Source of the DNA: Rhodoferax ferrireducens
GTDB lineage: Bacteria; Pseudomonadota; Gammaproteobacteria; Burkholderiales; Burkholderiaceae_C
Assembly (NCBI RefSeq): GCF_003347515.1
Contig: NZ_QEII01000269.1
Coordinates: forward strand, 124,001-188,000
Direction of reading: 5' to 3'
DNA: 64,000 nucleotides
Position numbers and translations under genes: made by a program. Shown here piece by piece: positions 37,799 to 46,595 of the stretch (its first letter is position 1; each line of letters begins with the position of its first letter). The notes beneath the pieces are model-generated. The model worked only from the letters and a program-made list of their open reading frames with translations, had not been told where the DNA came from and did not search any database.

Positions 37799-37827
37799 CT
37801 CTCATAATCTGCTGATTGGAAATATTT

Positions 37828-39030
37828 ATGTTGACCTGGGACGAAGAAGTTAAGCCCACTCCGCCATTGCCTCAAGCACGCGGCTCATCGAGCAGCCGCT
37901 CGATAGAGCCGTCTGTGTCATCTGTCGCAGGCCATACGCTTCATGACGGCGCCCCTGTTCCCGCTTCGTCCGCGACAACGCACGACATTGGCGCAGAAGT
38001 GACTGCCAGCCCGCGTCGCGTCAATGCCGCTGACAAACGAATCATCAATGGCAAGACCGACGTCAATCAGCTGGTCCCCTTCAAGTACAAGTGGGCCTGG
38101 GAAAAGTATCTCTCCAGCTGCGCCAACCACTGGATGCCACAAGAAGTCAACATGACGCGCGACATTGCTTTGTGGAAAGACCCGAATGGGCTGACCGAAG
38201 ACGAGCGCCGCATCATCAAACGCAATCTGGGCTTTTTCGTCACCGCAGATTCGCTGGCGGCCAACAACATTGTCCTGGGCACCTACCGCCACATCACAGC
38301 GCCGGAATGCCGCCAGTTTTTGTTGCGTCAAGCCTTTGAAGAAGCCATCCATACCCATGCCTACCAGTACATCGTGGAGTCATTGGGCCTGGATGAGAGC
38401 GAGATCTTCAATGCCTACAACGAAATCAAATCCATTCGCGACAAAGACGAGTTCCTGATTCCCTACATTCAGGCGATCATGAATCCGGAATTCAAAACCG
38501 GAACACCGGAGACCGACCAGACCCTGCTGAAGTCGCTGATCGTGTTTGCCTGCCTGATGGAAGGCCTGTTTTTCTACGTCGGCTTTACCCAAATCCTGGC
38601 CCTCGGTCGTCAAAACAAGATGACCGGCGCCGCCGAGCAATACCAGTACATCCTGCGCGATGAATCGATGCACTGCAACTTTGGCATTGACCTGATCAAC
38701 CAACTCAAACTCGAAAATCCGCATCTGTGGACAGCCGAGTTCAAGGCCGAGATCAAGGCCCTGTTCGAGGAAGCGGTGGAGCTCGAATACAAGTACGCCG
38801 AGGACACCATGCCACGCGGTGTGCTGGGCATGAATGCGTCCATGTTCAAAGGTTATTTGCGCTATATCGCCAACCGGCGTGCGACCCAGATCGGGCTTGA
38901 GGCCCTTTACCCCAATGAAGAAAACCCGTTCCCGTGGATGAGCGAAATGATTGACCTGAAGAAAGAGCGCAACTTCTTCGAGACCCGCGTCATTGAATAC
39001 CAATCCGGCGGGGCGCTGTCCTGGGATTGA
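37828..39030 (+). CDS. nrdB: Ribonucleoside-diphosphate reductase, beta subunit (class Ia)
   Basis: 400 residues. The di-iron and radical segment aligns as [13 protein letters not shown], with Glu and His ligands and the radical tyrosine at Y179 in the place of E. coli Y122, so class Ia rather than a Tyr-less class Ic. A further ligand region is [12 protein letters not shown]. The N-terminal 75 residues are variable. The ATG at 37828 has GGAAA ahead of it; the TTG at 37816 is less likely. Confidence 0.96.
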   Translation: MLTWDEEVKPTPPLPQARGSSSSRSIEPSVSSVAGHTLHDGAPVPASSATTHDIGAEVTASPRRVNAADKRIINGKTDVNQLVPFKYKWAWEKYLSSCANHWMPQEVNMTRDIALWKDPNGLTEDERRIIKRNLGFFVTADSLAANNIVLGTYRHITAPECRQFLLRQAFEEAIHTHAYQYIVESLGLDESEIFNAYNEIKSIRDKDEFLIPYIQAIMNPEFKTGTPETDQTLLKSLIVFACLMEGLFFYVGFTQILALGRQNKMTGAAEQYQYILRDESMHCNFGIDLINQLKLENPHLWTAEFKAEIKALFEEAVELEYKYAEDTMPRGVLGMNASMFKGYLRYIANRRATQIGLEALYPNEENPFPWMSEMIDLKKERNFFETRVIEYQSGGALSWD

Positions 39031-39106
39031 CTTTAATAAATGAAAACAAGAATTTCACACGCAGTTGATCGCCCCAAAGAGGGCCAAAGCTGTTTGTGCA
39101 CCCGAG

Positions 39107-39169
39107 TTCATGGTGCTGGGAACAAACCCAACACCATGAATCGCTTCATGCACTCCAACTCGCATGAAG
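39107..39169. other. Tandem stem-loops between nrdB and the histone-like gene
   Basis: TTCATGGTGCTGGG (39107-39120) pairs with CCCAACACCATGAA (39127-39140), one mismatch, loop AACAAA. Next, CTTCATGC (39144-39151) pairs with GCATGAAG (39162-39169). There is no T-run. They lie in the probable leader of the downstream gene. Confidence 0.65.
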
Positions 39170-39200
39170 TGCTCTTTGTAAATTGATCAAGGAGAAAATA

Positions 39201-39758
39201 ATGGCAACTGCAAAAAAACCGGTCGCAAAAAAGGCCGTTCCCGCAAAGAAGGCTGCGCCAGCGAAAAAAGCTGCGCCAGCAACGAAAGTAGCAGCCAAGA
39301 AGGCTGCACCAGCGAAAAAAGCTGTGCCGGCAAAGAAAGTAGCAGCCAAGAAAGCTGCACCAGCGAAAAAGGCTGCACCGGCAAAGAAAGTGGCCGCCAA
39401 GAAGGCTGCACCAGCGAAAAAAGCTGTGCCGGCAAAGAAAGTAGCAGCCAAGAAAGCTGCACCAGCGAAAAAGGCTGCACCGGCAAAGAAAGTGGCCGCC
39501 AAGAAAGCTGCGCCAGCGAAAAAAGCTGCACCGGCAAAGAAAGTAGCCGCCAAGAAAGCCGTACCGGCTAAAAAGGTTGCCATCAAAAAGGCTCCTGCCC
39601 AAAAAGCTGCCGTGGCAAAGAAACCAGCAGCCAAGAAGCCCGCTGCCAAGAAAGCCGCGAAAGCACCCGCCGTCAAGGCGACCCTGACTACATCTGCTGC
39701 TCAGACTACGCTGAACCCGCAGGCAGCCTGGCCGTTCCCGACGGCCAGCAAGCCCTGA
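39201..39758 (+). CDS. Histone H1-like lysine/alanine-rich DNA-binding protein
   Basis: 185 residues composed almost wholly of K, A, P and V in a repeating KKAAPAKK pattern. About five copies of a 17-residue unit (VAAKKAAPAKKAxPAKK) lie at residues 30-114. The C-terminus changes to an Ala/Thr-rich tail. Such proteins resemble the C-terminal tail of eukaryotic H1 and the AlgP/HctB/BpH1 group, which condense DNA. AAGGAG precedes the ATG at 39201. Repeat number is likely to vary between strains. Confidence 0.88.
   Translation: MATAKKPVAKKAVPAKKAAPAKKAAPATKVAAKKAAPAKKAVPAKKVAAKKAAPAKKAAPAKKVAAKKAAPAKKAVPAKKVAAKKAAPAKKAAPAKKVAAKKAAPAKKAAPAKKVAAKKAVPAKKVAIKKAPAQKAAVAKKPAAKKPAAKKAAKAPAVKATLTTSAAQTTLNPQAAWPFPTASKP
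39288..39542 (+). repeat. 51-bp in-frame tandem repeat, five copies
   Basis: Units start at 39288, 39339, 39390, 39441 and 39492, each opening with GTAGCAGCCAAGAA or GTGGCCGCCAAGAA, followed by a partial sixth. Copies 1 and 3 (with GTGCCGGC) and copies 2 and 4 (with GCACCGGC) are nearly identical in alternation, which points to expansion as a two-unit block. Confidence 0.92.
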
Positions 39759-39780
39759 ACCATCGCTACGGCTTTGCGTC

Positions 39781-39811
39781 AAGCCCGATGTCGAAAGACA
39801 TCGGGCTTTTT
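39781..39811 (+). terminator. Intrinsic terminator after the histone-like gene
   Basis: AAGCCCGATGTC (39781-39792) pairs perfectly with GACATCGGGCTT (39797-39808) around a GAAA tetraloop, followed by TTTT. Confidence 0.97.
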
Positions 39812-39874
39812 CTTGCCCTGTCTAAATGCCGGCAGCCTTGGGGTCAACCGCGCAGTAGTTCCGGGTTTTATCGC

Positions 39875-40933
39875 TCAAGGATAAAAAGCCAACAATCGGT
39901 AGCCGGCAATCCGCTCGGCCGCACCTGGGGCCTTGGCAGCCATGGCCAGTGAAGCCGGCCACTCGGAGCCAGCAGCCAGTGTGTTCCGGTTGCCACCCAT
40001 TTCAGCAGGAAAAAATACACGCCGCACAACCGGCTGATCAAGTGAGTCCGTCAAAGTCAACTCGATGGCGGGCATGGCCAATGCGGTGTCAGTTGTATTC
40101 TTCATCGTGAAGTTCAGCCGGTAGGAACCCCCTCGAATTTTGGTAAACGAGGAGCTGTCAATGACGATGGAGTCAATGCGTCGAAGCGGTGACAGCGTGC
40201 AGTTCAGGGCGGCACAAAATGTCAGCATCCAGGGCTTGAGGCCGGGTTTCGACGCCACTATCCTGTCACGCTCATGAAACATGATTTGCCCAGACAGCCC
40301 AAGCAGCAGCGCAAAACTCAGCAAAATCAAAGCCGACCGGATGAGCGGCTTGCGCCAAAAAGAACTGTTTCTCTGGCCACGCAGGAAAGACACATCGCTG
40401 AATTCGGCACTGTGGGTGGGCTCAAGGGCATCGAGATCATCCGGGTCATCGACGTCAACTTGAGCTACATGGCCCGGCAACACGGTGTCCAACTGGGCAG
40501 AATGCGAATCGTCGGCTTGCGCATCCAGCACATCCGGTGGTGTGGAGGCGACTTCGCCAAGCTGCGAGAACTCATCCGGGATCGGCTCCGGCGACGCCTG
40601 CTCTGCTTCCTCATCTGACACCTCAGGCAGAAGCACCTCGGGCTCCGGCTCCAGTGGCAACTCATCGGGACTGGCCTCCAAGCCTGAATCCAGGACTATG
40701 ACAAGGGGCTGAGGGGGATCATCAGCCCCGTCTGCTGCCTCGAACTTGGCGGCCACGTCCTCCTGCAGGACTACCGGCCGCTCATCCAGGGACGCGGCCT
40801 GCAATAGATGAAGTGAGGCATCAAAAATCTCTTCACATTGTCCGCATCGAACCCACCCGTCGGAAATCCGAAGCTGATCAGGTACCACCTTGAACAGGGT
40901 CTCGCAGGCCGGGCAACGTGTGATCAGGCTCAT
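39875..40933 (-). CDS. Zinc-ribbon, DUF3426-type membrane protein
   Basis: 352 residues. An N-terminal MJ0042-type zinc ribbon (TRCPACETLFKV...VRCGQCEEIFDA) is followed by an acidic low-complexity region of about 150 residues. A single membrane segment (about 205-227, LILLSFALLLGLSGQIMF) then precedes a C-terminal DUF3426 domain. Function unknown. It commonly follows prmA in betaproteobacteria, as here (34-base gap). The ATG at 40933 was preferred to an upstream TTG. Confidence 0.88.
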   Translation of the reverse strand: MSLITRCPACETLFKVVPDQLRISDGWVRCGQCEEIFDASLHLLQAASLDERPVVLQEDVAAKFEAADGADDPPQPLVIVLDSGLEASPDELPLEPEPEVLLPEVSDEEAEQASPEPIPDEFSQLGEVASTPPDVLDAQADDSHSAQLDTVLPGHVAQVDVDDPDDLDALEPTHSAEFSDVSFLRGQRNSSFWRKPLIRSALILLSFALLLGLSGQIMFHERDRIVASKPGLKPWMLTFCAALNCTLSPLRRIDSIVIDSSSFTKIRGGSYRLNFTMKNTTDTALAMPAIELTLTDSLDQPVVRRVFFPAEMGGNRNTLAAGSEWPASLAMAAKAPGAAERIAGYRLLAFYP

Positions 40934-40967
40934 TGACAGCAAATAGTAGGGCCGTACCCGGGAAGAC

Positions 40968-41873
40968 TCAGCGTGTCGCGGTCATCAGTATCCAGCCATC
41001 TTCCTGGTCAGAAACCTTCAGCTGGCAATAGGGCGCGTAGGCCGCTTTGAGCTCATCCGCCTGGCGCTCCAGAATGCCAGCCAACACCAGCGCTCCGCCT
41101 GGCGCGACACGAGACCACAACAGAGGCGCCAGCACCTTCAGGGGCGTTGCCAGAATGTTGGCCAGCACGGTTTGATAGGCCCCTGTCACGACGTCGGGCA
41201 GACCTGCGTTGAGTTTGACCTCATTGGCTTGCGCATTCAGCAAAGTCGATTCAACCGCGGCATTGTCGATGTCAACCGCATCAATGTCGGTTGCACCATG
41301 CTTGGCCGCACCAATGGCTAGAATTCCGGAGCCGCAGCCGTAATCCAGTACCCGGCCCAGCTCGTTTTTCGCCCGAGATTCGTCCGGTCGACCCTGTTGC
41401 GCAATCCAGCGCAAACACATTCGGGTGGTGGGGTGGGTCCCGGTACCAAACGCCAAGCCCGGGTCGAGCCGAATAATGATGCGGGCTTGAGCCGGCGGCT
41501 CGTGCCAGGTCGGCACAATCCAAAACTCAGGCGTAATGTCCACCGGCGCAAATTGGGACTGGGTTAATCGCACCCAGTCCTGCTCAGGTACATCCTGCAG
41601 GCCCAACAATTGGCAATCGGCGAAAAAATCCTGTGCCTGCAACAGCGATAGGGCATCTTTTGCCAAGACCTCAGTCGCATAGAGTGCCGTAACCCGCGAG
41701 CGCTGCCAGCCGCCTTTGGGAGGAGGCATGCCGGGCTCGCCAAACAAGGCCTGTTCGGCATCGGTCTGGGCATCGGCGTCCTCAACGCTGACGCTCAGGG
41801 CATCCAGGGCATCGAGTGCATCACTCAAGGTCTCGACCCGGCTTTCCGGGCACATCAGGCTCAATTCAAACAT
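40968..41873 (-). CDS. prmA: Ribosomal protein L11 methyltransferase
   Basis: 301 residues. An N-terminal substrate-recognition domain is followed by a Rossmann methyltransferase: DPGLAFGTGTHPTTRMCLRW, VLDYGCGSGILAIGAAKHGA, and the post-I motif DIDAVDIDNAAVE. NILATPL replaces the common NILAGPL. It trimethylates several amino groups of L11. It is third in the accB-accC-prmA run. Confidence 0.96.
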   Translation of the reverse strand: MFELSLMCPESRVETLSDALDALDALSVSVEDADAQTDAEQALFGEPGMPPPKGGWQRSRVTALYATEVLAKDALSLLQAQDFFADCQLLGLQDVPEQDWVRLTQSQFAPVDITPEFWIVPTWHEPPAQARIIIRLDPGLAFGTGTHPTTRMCLRWIAQQGRPDESRAKNELGRVLDYGCGSGILAIGAAKHGATDIDAVDIDNAAVESTLLNAQANEVKLNAGLPDVVTGAYQTVLANILATPLKVLAPLLWSRVAPGGALVLAGILERQADELKAAYAPYCQLKVSDQEDGWILMTATR

Positions 41874-41888
41874 GCGATCCTAAAAAGT

Positions 41889-41940
41889 TGAGGACAGAGC
41901 TGGTTCGGTTCGCATAACTGCGATCTGTCCCGCAAGGTTT
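41889..41940. repeat. Second repeat type, copy 2
   Basis: GGACAGA (41892-41898) pairs with TCTGTCC (41924-41930), followed by CGCAAGGTTTCGG. It aligns with 28010-28062 through GGACA.GAGCTG, TTCG and CTGTCCCGCAAG. It fills most of the prmA-accC gap. Confidence 0.6.
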
Positions 41941-41944
41941 CGGT

Positions 41945-43294
41945 TTAGCGCTTGTGCTGGCCAAGCCACTCTTCAAGATAATGGATATTGGTGCCACCCG
42001 ACATGAACTTCGCATCTACCATCAACTCCCGATGCAAGGCGATATTGGTGTTAATGCCTTCCACGACGGTTTCACCCAGCGCCGTGCGCATGCGGGCCAG
42101 GGCCTGCTCGCGCGTGTCGCCATGCACAATGATCTTGCCAATCATGGAATCGTAATTCGGCGGGACGAAGTAATTGGTATAGACGTGAGAGTCCACCCTT
42201 ACGCCAGGTCCGCCCGGAGCATGCCACATGGTGATGCGACCCGGTGAAGGAATGAATTTGTAGGGGTCTTCGGCGTTCACCCGGCACTCGATGGCGTGAC
42301 CACGAATTTCAATCTGGCGTTGCGTGAAGGGCAGCTTTTCGCCCGCCGCCACCATGATCTGGGTCTTCACAATGTCAACCCCAGTGACCATCTCCGTCAC
42401 GGGATGCTCCACCTGCACGCGTGTATTCATCTCGATGAAGTAAAACTCGCCGTCCTCGAACAAGAACTCAAAGGTTCCGGCACCGCGGTAGCCAATCTTC
42501 TTGCACGCCGCCACGCATCGCTCACCCACGCGCTCAATCAGCTTGCGTGGAATACCCGGCGCAGGGGCTTCTTCAAGGATTTTCTGATGACGTCGCTGCA
42601 TGGAGCAATCGCGTTCACCCAAATAGACCGCGTTCTTGTACTTGTCGGCCAGGATCTGAATCTCGATATGCCGTGGATTCTGGAGAAATTTCTCCATATA
42701 CACCGCCGGGTTGCCGAACGCGGCGCCAGCTTCGGCTTTGGTCATGGCCACGGCATTGATCAGTGCGGCCTCGGTGTGCACCACGCGCATACCGCGTCCG
42801 CCACCACCGCCCGCGGCCTTGATGATGACCGGGTAGCCCACCACTTTGGCAATGCGGCGAATTTGCACGGGGTCATCAGGCAGCTCACCTTCAGAACCGG
42901 GCACGCAGGGGACACCCGCCTTGATCATCGCCTGCTTGGCGGACACCTTGTCGCCCATGATGCGAATCGACTCGGGTGTGGGGCCAATGAACTGGAAGCC
43001 GCTCTTCTCTACCCGCTCGGCAAAGTCGGCGTTCTCACTCAAGAAACCGTAGCCGGGATGTATCGCCTCGGCATCCGTCACTTCCGCAGCCGAAATGATG
43101 GCGGGCATATTCAGATAGCTCAGGCCCGACTGAGCCGGGCCAATACACACGGCCTCCTCGGCCAGCTTGACATATTTGGCCTCGCGATCAGCCTCGGAAT
43201 AGACCATGACGGCCTTGATACCGAGTTCGCGACAAGCTCGTTGAATTCTGAGGGCGATTTCGCCCCGATTGGCAACCAGGATTTTCTTGAACAT
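41945..43294 (-). CDS. accC: Acetyl-CoA carboxylase, biotin carboxylase subunit
   Basis: 449 residues, ATP-grasp fold. [17 protein letters not shown] starts the BC N-domain. The glycine-rich ATP loop is [14 protein letters not shown], and catalytic segments include [26 protein letters not shown] and [15 protein letters not shown]. It carboxylates biotin on AccB in the first step of fatty acid synthesis. It is 11 bases from accB. Confidence 0.97.
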   Translation of the reverse strand: MFKKILVANRGEIALRIQRACRELGIKAVMVYSEADREAKYVKLAEEAVCIGPAQSGLSYLNMPAIISAAEVTDAEAIHPGYGFLSENADFAERVEKSGFQFIGPTPESIRIMGDKVSAKQAMIKAGVPCVPGSEGELPDDPVQIRRIAKVVGYPVIIKAAGGGGGRGMRVVHTEAALINAVAMTKAEAGAAFGNPAVYMEKFLQNPRHIEIQILADKYKNAVYLGERDCSMQRRHQKILEEAPAPGIPRKLIERVGERCVAACKKIGYRGAGTFEFLFEDGEFYFIEMNTRVQVEHPVTEMVTGVDIVKTQIMVAAGEKLPFTQRQIEIRGHAIECRVNAEDPYKFIPSPGRITMWHAPGGPGVRVDSHVYTNYFVPPNYDSMIGKIIVHGDTREQALARMRTALGETVVEGINTNIALHRELMVDAKFMSGGTNIHYLEEWLGQHKR

Positions 43295-43305
43295 GGGAAT
43301 TTACA

Positions 43306-43755
43306 TTACTCGATCACGAACAGAGGCTGCCCGTATTCAACGGCTTGACCGTTCTCACAGAGAATCTGTGTCACGGTTCCCGATTGATCGGCTTCGATTT
43401 CATTGAGAATCTTCATGGCCTCAATGATGCACACCGTCTCGCCCGCCTTGATGGAATCCCCGACTTCCACAAATACCTTCGCCCCGGGAGAGGCCGAGCG
43501 ATAGAAAGTGCCGACCATCGGCGACTTGACCGTATGGCCCGTGGTGGCAACTGGCACTGGCGCAGCAACGGCTGCCGCACCTTGAAGCGGCGCTGCAGCC
43601 GGTGCGGCCATGGCAGTCGGCGCGGCGTATTGCTGAACCATCGCAACGCCACCTTTGACAATGCGAACCTTGCCCTCTGCTTCTGTGATTTCCAGCTCCG
43701 AGACATTTGATTCCGACACGAGGTCAATCAGCGTCTTCAGTTTTCTAAGGTCCAT
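43306..43755 (-). CDS. accB: Biotin carboxyl carrier protein of acetyl-CoA carboxylase
   Basis: 149 residues: an N-terminal helical segment ([13 protein letters not shown]), an Ala/Pro-rich linker and a C-terminal biotinyl domain with K115 in [14 protein letters not shown], the lysine biotinylated by BirA. GGAG precedes the ATG at 43755. The frame stays open 22 codons further upstream through a palindrome; I regard that part as leader. Confidence 0.96.
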   Translation of the reverse strand: MDLRKLKTLIDLVSESNVSELEITEAEGKVRIVKGGVAMVQQYAAPTAMAAPAAAPLQGAAAVAAPVPVATTGHTVKSPMVGTFYRSASPGAKVFVEVGDSIKAGETVCIIEAMKILNEIEADQSGTVTQILCENGQAVEYGQPLFVIE

Positions 43756-43784
43756 GAGGTCTCCAACGAATTTCAAGTAATGAC

Positions 43785-43810
43785 TGGTGAATTTACCGTA
43801 AATTCCACCA
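43785..43810. promoter_or_regulatory. Near-perfect palindrome in the accBC leader
   Basis: TGGTGAATTTAC and GTAAATTCCACCA are complementary over 12 pairs with one bulged base, centred on 43797, about 42 bases upstream of the accB start. It is a candidate operator or leader structure; no known regulator is assigned. Confidence 0.5.
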
Positions 43811-43923
43811 AATACAGTCATCTTCTTTTATTTTACAGAATATCTGCATCCACTCCAAGGAATGCCGTGGCACGCAAGCCTGCTGCAGATACCTTTTCGG
43901 CACGCACCTGCAACAGATTGAGC

Positions 43924-44490
43924 CTATTTGAGGGCTATCCAAGCGTGTAAGTCAGCAGGTGTAACTTTGCCTATTTTACGATGCGCGACTTGCCCCTCTG
44001 ATCCCAGCACAACGGTGAATGGCAAGCCGCCACTCAGATTCCCAAGGGACTTGCTGATTTCTATTCCGGGCATGCCCGCCAGAGCGACCGGAAAACTCAC
44101 CGGGGCCTTCGAAAGAAAGCGCTTGACGGGTTCCAGCTGATCAACGGCCAAGCCCAGAACTTGCCACCCGTTGACTGAATTTTCGCTATGAAACCCACTT
44201 AATAAGGGGAGTTCTTCCACGCAAGGCGGGCACCAGCTCGCCCAGAAGTTCAACAGAACAGGTTTGCCACGCAGCGAGGCCATGCGAAGTGCGCCACCGT
44301 CGGGCGTTGCAAACTCCAGTTGCCAGAGCGCGGCCTCGGCGGTCGATGTCATGGTTTGCGGTCGGTATCTTTGCCAGGCCAAACCGGCGCCCCCCAGAGC
44401 GGCGGCACCCGCCACGGCAGCCATCAGCCAGCGCCGGCGGTCTCGCGCGATAGTTTCCGGAAGTTCAGGTGAAGGAGTCAGATCAGTCAT
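43924..44490 (-). CDS. TlpA/ResA-type membrane-anchored thiol-disulfide oxidoreductase
   Basis: 188 residues. An N-terminal membrane anchor (about 21-38) is followed by a thioredoxin-like domain with the redox pair C87-P-P-C90 in NFWASWCPPCVEELPLL and cis-Pro loop GGLPFTVVLG. It probably reduces periplasmic disulfides, for example in cytochrome c maturation (family knowledge). It is coupled to the upstream hypothetical gene (ATGA). A 168-base gap separates it from accB where many relatives carry aroQ. Confidence 0.92.
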   Translation of the reverse strand: MTDLTPSPELPETIARDRRRWLMAAVAGAAALGGAGLAWQRYRPQTMTSTAEAALWQLEFATPDGGALRMASLRGKPVLLNFWASWCPPCVEELPLLSGFHSENSVNGWQVLGLAVDQLEPVKRFLSKAPVSFPVALAGMPGIEISKSLGNLSGGLPFTVVLGSEGQVAHRKIGKVTPADLHAWIALK

Positions 44491-45080
44491 GTTGGGCGAT
44501 CATGCAACAAACGTCGAACCGCCGCCAAATCTCCGCGCGGCGTGCGCCCTTTGGCGTCAGGCCGCAGCGCACCGCGCACGTCATCATGGTCGTAGATTAA
44601 CAAATGCACTCCCACCTCTTCATTCAATTCCGGGCAAAACGCGTGCACGCTCAGGGCCTCAACCGATTCGCCATTGAACCCCGTGACCGTGCGCGGCACG
44701 TAATCCACTTGATGATCAATCAGCGCTATCTCAGCCGATTTGCAGTCATCACAAAACAACTGAATATAGATGTCCGACAAGCGCGTCGCCGTACCGTGCC
44801 ACACGGCCCCGCCCAAGTAAGGTCGGAACCCCGCCATGCGCTCCATCCAGACCAAGGCCAGGTGGCGTAAAGCCAGCAATTCACCCGGTTGCGACTCGGT
44901 ACAGAAAACTGAGATGTACGCCATCACCGCGTCTTCTACCTCATCATTGCCAGGCAAGGCGGTGCGCCCCGGCAAACCCAATTGCTTGAGCGCGCGGCGC
45001 TTGGCCGGGCCGTATTCAAGTCCATCCTCCACGACCATGCGCGCGGCGACGGTAGAAATTTCTGATCTCAGGGTATCCAT
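44487..45080 (-). CDS. Conserved-looking hypothetical protein
   Basis: 197 residues from ATG 45080, soluble and mixed alpha/beta. It begins MDTLRSEISTVAARMVVEDGLEYGPAKRRALKQLG. Later stretches include FCDDCKSAEIALIDHQVDYVPRTVTGF and HAFCPELNEEVGVHLLIYDHDDVRG. Two cysteine-containing segments (CDDC, FCPE) are notable, but I recognise no domain. It is divergent from mpl and translationally coupled to tlpA. Confidence 0.8.
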   Translation of the reverse strand: MDTLRSEISTVAARMVVEDGLEYGPAKRRALKQLGLPGRTALPGNDEVEDAVMAYISVFCTESQPGELLALRHLALVWMERMAGFRPYLGGAVWHGTATRLSDIYIQLFCDDCKSAEIALIDHQVDYVPRTVTGFNGESVEALSVHAFCPELNEEVGVHLLIYDHDDVRGALRPDAKGRTPRGDLAAVRRLLHDRPT

Positions 45081-45136
45081 AAGCCTGCCATTTTGCCCGC
45101 GTTTCTGTCTCAAATGCCGCCGCCTAAAATCCAGCC

Positions 45137-46537
45137 ATGCATATTCATATTCTTGGTATTTGTGGCACCTTCATGGGCGGCTTGGCCGCACTGGCACGCG
45201 AAGCCGGCCACAAGGTCACCGGTTGCGATGCCGGCGTCTATCCCCCCATGAGCGACCAGTTACGCGCCCTCGGCATTGAGCTGATGGAGGGCTTTGGCGC
45301 TGACCAGTTGACACTCCAGCCCGACATGTTCGTCGTGGGCAACGTGGTCAGCAGGGCCCACCTGGCCGATGGCACGCCGAAATTTCCCTTGATGGAAGCC
45401 ATTCTGGACGCCGGCTTGCCTTACACCAGCGGCCCGCAATGGCTGGCAGAACATGTGTTGCAAGGCCGCCATGTCATCGCCATCGCGGGCACCCACGGCA
45501 AGACGACGACCACCGCCATGACCGCGTGGATACTGGACTACGCCGGGCTACAACCCGGTTTTCTGGTGGGTGGCGTGCCCATGAATTTTGAGGTGTCGGC
45601 GCGATTGGGAAAAGGAAAAACCTTCGTCATCGAAGCCGACGAATATGACACGGCTTTTTTCGACAAACGCAGCAAGTTTGTGCACTACCGCCCGCGCACC
45701 GCCGTGCTCAACAACCTCGAATTCGACCACGCCGACATCTTTGATGATCTGGCGGCCATCGAGCGCCAGTTTCATCATCTGGTGCGCACCGTGCCGGGCA
45801 CAGGGCCGCATGGCACGGGCCGGGTGGTGGTGAACGGCCTGGAAGAAAGTCTCGCCCGCGTCCTGCATGCGGGCTGCTGGAGCGAGGTGCGCAGCTTTGG
45901 CGCGGCCGTGAGCGACTTCATGGCCGCGGGCGAGCCGCACGAATTTGACGTGCTGTACCAGGGCAAAACGGTGGGCCATGTGAAGTGGGCACTGACCGGG
46001 GTGCACAACCAGCTCAACGCATTGGCGGCCATCGCCGCCGCTGAACACGTTGGCGTGGCACCCGAGCTCGCCGCCACTGCCTTGGCCAGCTTTGAGAACG
46101 TGAAACGGCGCATGGAAGTGCGCGGCACCGTGACACGGCCGGGCGGCAGCATCACGGTGTACGACGACTTTGCCCATCACCCCACGGCCATCCGCACCAC
46201 CGTGGATGGGCTCAAGCGCCGCCTCAAACCGGCTGAGCGCATCCTGGCGGTGTTCGAGCCGCGCTCCAACACCATGAAACTCGGCGCCATGAAAGCGCAA
46301 CTGCCCTGGAGCCTGGAGCAAACCGACCTGGCCTTTTGCCACAGCGGCGGTCTGGGCTGGGACGCGCGCGAGGCGCTGGCCCCGATGGGCGAGCGGGCGC
46401 GGGTGGCCGATAGCATTGACGACTTGGTGACACTGGTGGTCGCCAGCGCCCGCCCCGGCGACCACATTGTCTGCATGAGCAATGGCGGCTTTGGCGGCAT
46501 CCACCTGAAGTTGCTACAGGCGCTACAAAATAAATAG
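45137..46537 (+). CDS. mpl: UDP-N-acetylmuramate:L-alanyl-gamma-D-glutamyl-meso-diaminopimelate ligase
   Basis: 466 residues, Mur-ligase family. It begins MHIHILGICGTFMGGLAALAREAGHKVTGCD. The ATP loop is IAGTHGKTTTTAMTAW near residue 117; FVIEADEYDTAFFDKRSKF and the C-terminal DDFAHHPTAI follow. It reattaches recycled tripeptide to UDP-MurNAc, which fits functionally with ampD in the same window. The stop codon lies in an interspersed repeat copy. Confidence 0.96.
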   Translation: MHIHILGICGTFMGGLAALAREAGHKVTGCDAGVYPPMSDQLRALGIELMEGFGADQLTLQPDMFVVGNVVSRAHLADGTPKFPLMEAILDAGLPYTSGPQWLAEHVLQGRHVIAIAGTHGKTTTTAMTAWILDYAGLQPGFLVGGVPMNFEVSARLGKGKTFVIEADEYDTAFFDKRSKFVHYRPRTAVLNNLEFDHADIFDDLAAIERQFHHLVRTVPGTGPHGTGRVVVNGLEESLARVLHAGCWSEVRSFGAAVSDFMAAGEPHEFDVLYQGKTVGHVKWALTGVHNQLNALAAIAAAEHVGVAPELAATALASFENVKRRMEVRGTVTRPGGSITVYDDFAHHPTAIRTTVDGLKRRLKPAERILAVFEPRSNTMKLGAMKAQLPWSLEQTDLAFCHSGGLGWDAREALAPMGERARVADSIDDLVTLVVASARPGDHIVCMSNGGFGGIHLKLLQALQNK

Positions 46538-46575
46538 CTACTCACGCAGACAGTGCGAGAGCTAGAGGCCTAAAA
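46522..46575 (+). repeat. Interspersed repeat, copy 5 (end of mpl)
   Basis: CTACAAAATAAATAGCTACT, then GCAGACAGTGCGAGAGCTAGAGGCC: the ATAGCTAC core and GCTAGAGGCC core in the family order. It supplies the last codons and the TAG stop of mpl and fills the gap to convergent aroG. Confidence 0.75.
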
Positions 46576-46595
46576 GACCCCTAACCCTCGGCAAA

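Noticed and set aside
39288-39542. Regular 51-bp repeats as a CRISPR array
   Set aside because: The units are contiguous without unique spacers and are in frame as a lysine/alanine repeat protein.
45548-46504. 318-codon minus-strand ORF opposite mpl
   Set aside because: Antisense shadow of the Mur-ligase frame with no recognisable motif.
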